A stretch of DNA of 7,124 nt, taken from positions 1-7,124 of the forward strand of contig JAJTHJ010000401.1 in the NCBI GenBank assembly GCA_021298875.1, read 5' to 3'. The notes beneath the pieces were generated by a model. That model had not been told where the DNA came from, did no database searches, and saw only the letters and a program-made list of their open reading frames with translations. Below are positions 5,897-7,124 of this stretch, in pieces (position 1 is the stretch's first letter; every line of letters begins with the position of its first letter). Origin of the DNA: Burkholderiales bacterium. Its GTDB lineage: Bacteria > Pseudomonadota > Gammaproteobacteria > Burkholderiales > Burkholderiaceae_F. The translations under genes and the position numbers were made by a program.

Positions 5897-6451
5897 TCAC
5901 AAGACGCCGATCTCGATCATGCGTTGCCGCCAGGCTACGAGCGACTCGGCTACCGCGCGAACTTGTGCCTCCGATCGGCCCGATTCCGCGGCCAGCTCGG
6001 CCACCAGGCCGGGGTCTACCTCGCCGGCGGCGTCCCACGCGTCGTAAACGCGATCCGCTGCCGATTGCAGGAACTCCTGGCTCAAGTCGCTCCCGACAGG
6101 CCTGTCGGCTTCGGTGGCCTCCGCGTGTACCTCGGCGGGTTCAGGATCGCCCAGGTGGCGCACACGCTCCAGATACGCAGGCGCTGCCTGGTCTCCAGCG
6201 GTGGCCGCGGGGGTCGCCGGGATCGCGGTGGCCGGCGCTGCCCGGCCATCGGCCAGAGCGGCCATTTGCGCCCAGTACTCAGGTGTATCTTGAACGCGGC
6301 CCGAGGGGGCTACGTGAACCTGCACTGGCTTGCGCTCAGGCACAGCGGCCCCGCCGCCGACCTCGGCCATCTTGGCCCAATGGGCTTCGGTGCTTCGTGC
6401 GTCCGCGGGCAGGTTGAGATCTGCGCGGTGATGGCTCCCACCTTGCATCAT
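5897..6451 (-). CDS. Hypothetical phage-operon protein with repeated WAxMA motif
   Basis: A 184-residue protein, not recognised. A short motif occurs twice: TEAHWAKMAE at 21-30 and TPEYWAQMAA at 56-65. Each is followed by a Gly/Ala-rich linker; a possible third, degenerate copy is AYLERVRHLGDP at about 92-103. Residues 70-90 are Ala/Pro/Thr-rich and probably flexible. Residues 125-184 look like an acidic helical domain (ADRVYDAWDAAGEVDPGLVAELAAESGRS, residues split here only for description: 131-142 and 143-160). There is no Cys cluster, membrane segment or signal peptide. The start ATG at 6451 overlaps the stop of the preceding gene as ATGA, and a second Met codon follows at once. The stop is 12 nt before the FDXHR gene. 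A structural or assembly role by repeated binding motifs is conceivable but unsupported. Confidence 0.7.
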   Translation of the reverse strand: MMQGGSHHRADLNLPADARSTEAHWAKMAEVGGGAAVPERKPVQVHVAPSGRVQDTPEYWAQMAALADGRAAPATAIPATPAATAGDQAAPAYLERVRHLGDPEPAEVHAEATEADRPVGSDLSQEFLQSAADRVYDAWDAAGEVDPGLVAELAAESGRSEAQVRAVAESLVAWRQRMIEIGVL

Positions 6452-7119
6452 TCAGCACCCCCACCGTCAATGATCCGCTGCCTCAGAGAGTGCGCAAGCG
6501 CCGCGACAGTCCCATAAAGGTGCTGGTACGTCCAGTGGATATGCGTTGGTTCAACGGCTGCAACAGTCGCGTTGACGGGCGTGCCCAGGGTCGGTATTCC
6601 CGCAGGGACGGGCATATCTCGCCAAGCGCCGCCGCCGCGGGCTAGAGTGCCCGCGACGACGTAACTATCGAACGCAGCCACAAGCTGCTGGAGCGCCGCA
6701 CCGTAGCGGCGCAGCGCATCGGCCTCAAGCTTCGAGGCCTCAGCAGTGACAACCGCATCGAGCGCGGCCCTGGCTGCCGCCAGGTCGGCTTCTGCCTGAG
6801 CGTGCTGGTCTGCCACTGCCCGCATGGTCGATGCGGCTTCCAGCGCCGCCTGCTCCTGGTCGGCAGCGCTGCGACGCTCGTGCTCCAGCACTTCTGCTAG
6901 GGCCAAAGCCTCGCGACCACCGGTCACCGCATCACGCGCCGCAGCTTGTGCCAGAAGGGCGCGTGCCTCTTCTGCCGAGCGGATTTGCGGGACTGCGGCG
7001 ACCGCCGTGTTCTGCGCAGCACTTAGGAGCGCCTGAGACTCGCTGGCCCTGCCGGCGCAGGCTGCGACATGTGCCGCGGCCAACGCCGCCGGCGACTTCT
7101 TGTTCGCTTTGGCGGTCAT
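6448..7119 (-). CDS. Hypothetical helical/coiled-coil protein of the phage-like operon
   Basis: A 223-residue protein, not recognised. Residues 1-10 are Lys/Ser-rich. About 11-37 and 48-155 are rich in Ala, Glu, Gln and Leu and almost free of Gly/Pro, suggesting long helices or a coiled coil. Residues 161-180 form a Gly/Pro break (RGGGAWRDMPVPAGIPTLG), and HIHWTYQHLYG at 193-203 leads into a final helix ending at about 217. There is no signal peptide or obvious enzymatic motif. The ATG at 7119 is only 5 nt from the window edge, so its ribosome site cannot be seen and the gene may begin further right. MTAKANKKSP reads like a natural start. The stop overlaps the next gene as ATGA. Helical phage proteins of this size include scaffold and tail components, but nothing here decides that. 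Confidence 0.65.
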   Translation of the reverse strand: MTAKANKKSPAALAAAHVAACAGRASESQALLSAAQNTAVAAVPQIRSAEEARALLAQAAARDAVTGGREALALAEVLEHERRSAADQEQAALEAASTMRAVADQHAQAEADLAAARAALDAVVTAEASKLEADALRRYGAALQQLVAAFDSYVVAGTLARGGGAWRDMPVPAGIPTLGTPVNATVAAVEPTHIHWTYQHLYGTVAALAHSLRQRIIDGGGAE

Positions 7120-7124
7120 TCGGC

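Larger units (their letters stand above)
4985..7124. mobile_element. One end of a probable prophage or integrated phage-like element (continues past the right edge)
   Basis: The left boundary is set by the tRNA-Ser 3' fragment. Everything to its right differs in style from the housekeeping block: four small minus-strand genes, overlapping or nearly touching, including a FDXHR-type zinc-binding protein and an HNH-like protein, both types common in phage genomes. No integrase, terminase or capsid gene is in the window. The call therefore rests on the att-like fragment plus these two families, and an integrative plasmid or satellite is possible. By the usual geometry the intact tRNA-Ser and integrase should lie at the far right end of the element. 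Confidence 0.65.

Overview
The window is GC-rich proteobacterial DNA. The left two thirds is a compact block of housekeeping genes, and the right third looks like one end of an integrated phage-like element. I favour a betaproteobacterium, with Xanthomonadales as the alternative. The reasons are the alaC-hom arrangement, the divergent Mth938-type gene and bcp beside them, and a PIN-PhoH protein with a Pro/Ala-rich N-terminus that starts MPLP. Two dispersed-repeat types common in these groups also occur between the genes. The taxonomy is inference from remembered gene order and protein style, not from a search.

Left arm, minus strand (1-2219): alaC (glutamate-pyruvate/alanine aminotransferase) is followed by hom (homoserine dehydrogenase, cut by the window edge). 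A 28-nt imperfect inverted repeat sits in the 96-bp gap between them. The two genes probably form an amino-acid operon that continues leftward, where thrC would be expected. At 2220-2310 is a short divergent control region. It holds a plausible sigma70 promoter facing right, and two perfect DnaA-box matches in tandem that overlap this promoter.

Middle, plus strand (2311-4948): a Mth938/DUF498-type small protein with a TTG start and the bcp/PrxQ peroxiredoxin are tightly spaced and presumably co-transcribed. They are followed by a 96-nt nested palindromic repeat and then phoH, a PIN-domain/PhoH ATPase fusion. phoH ends in a 9-bp stem hairpin.

Right arm (4985-7124): just past the phoH hairpin, on the minus strand, lie the last 29 nt of a tRNA-Ser: T-arm, 3' acceptor strand, discriminator and CCA. 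The rest of the tRNA is absent and the T-loop has one extra base. This is the expected footprint of integration into a tRNA 3' end. To its right are four tightly packed minus-strand genes transcribed toward the junction: a coiled-coil/helical protein, a protein with a repeated WAxMA motif, a FDXHR-type zinc-binding small protein, and an HNH-like protein whose expected catalytic His is Tyr. Two gene junctions are ATGA overlaps and the third is an 11-14 nt gap. The reading is: phoH, then an att-site duplicate, then the end of a prophage or related element. The intact tRNA-Ser and the integrase are expected beyond the right edge of the window.

No CRISPR array, rRNA, complete tRNA or transposase is visible.
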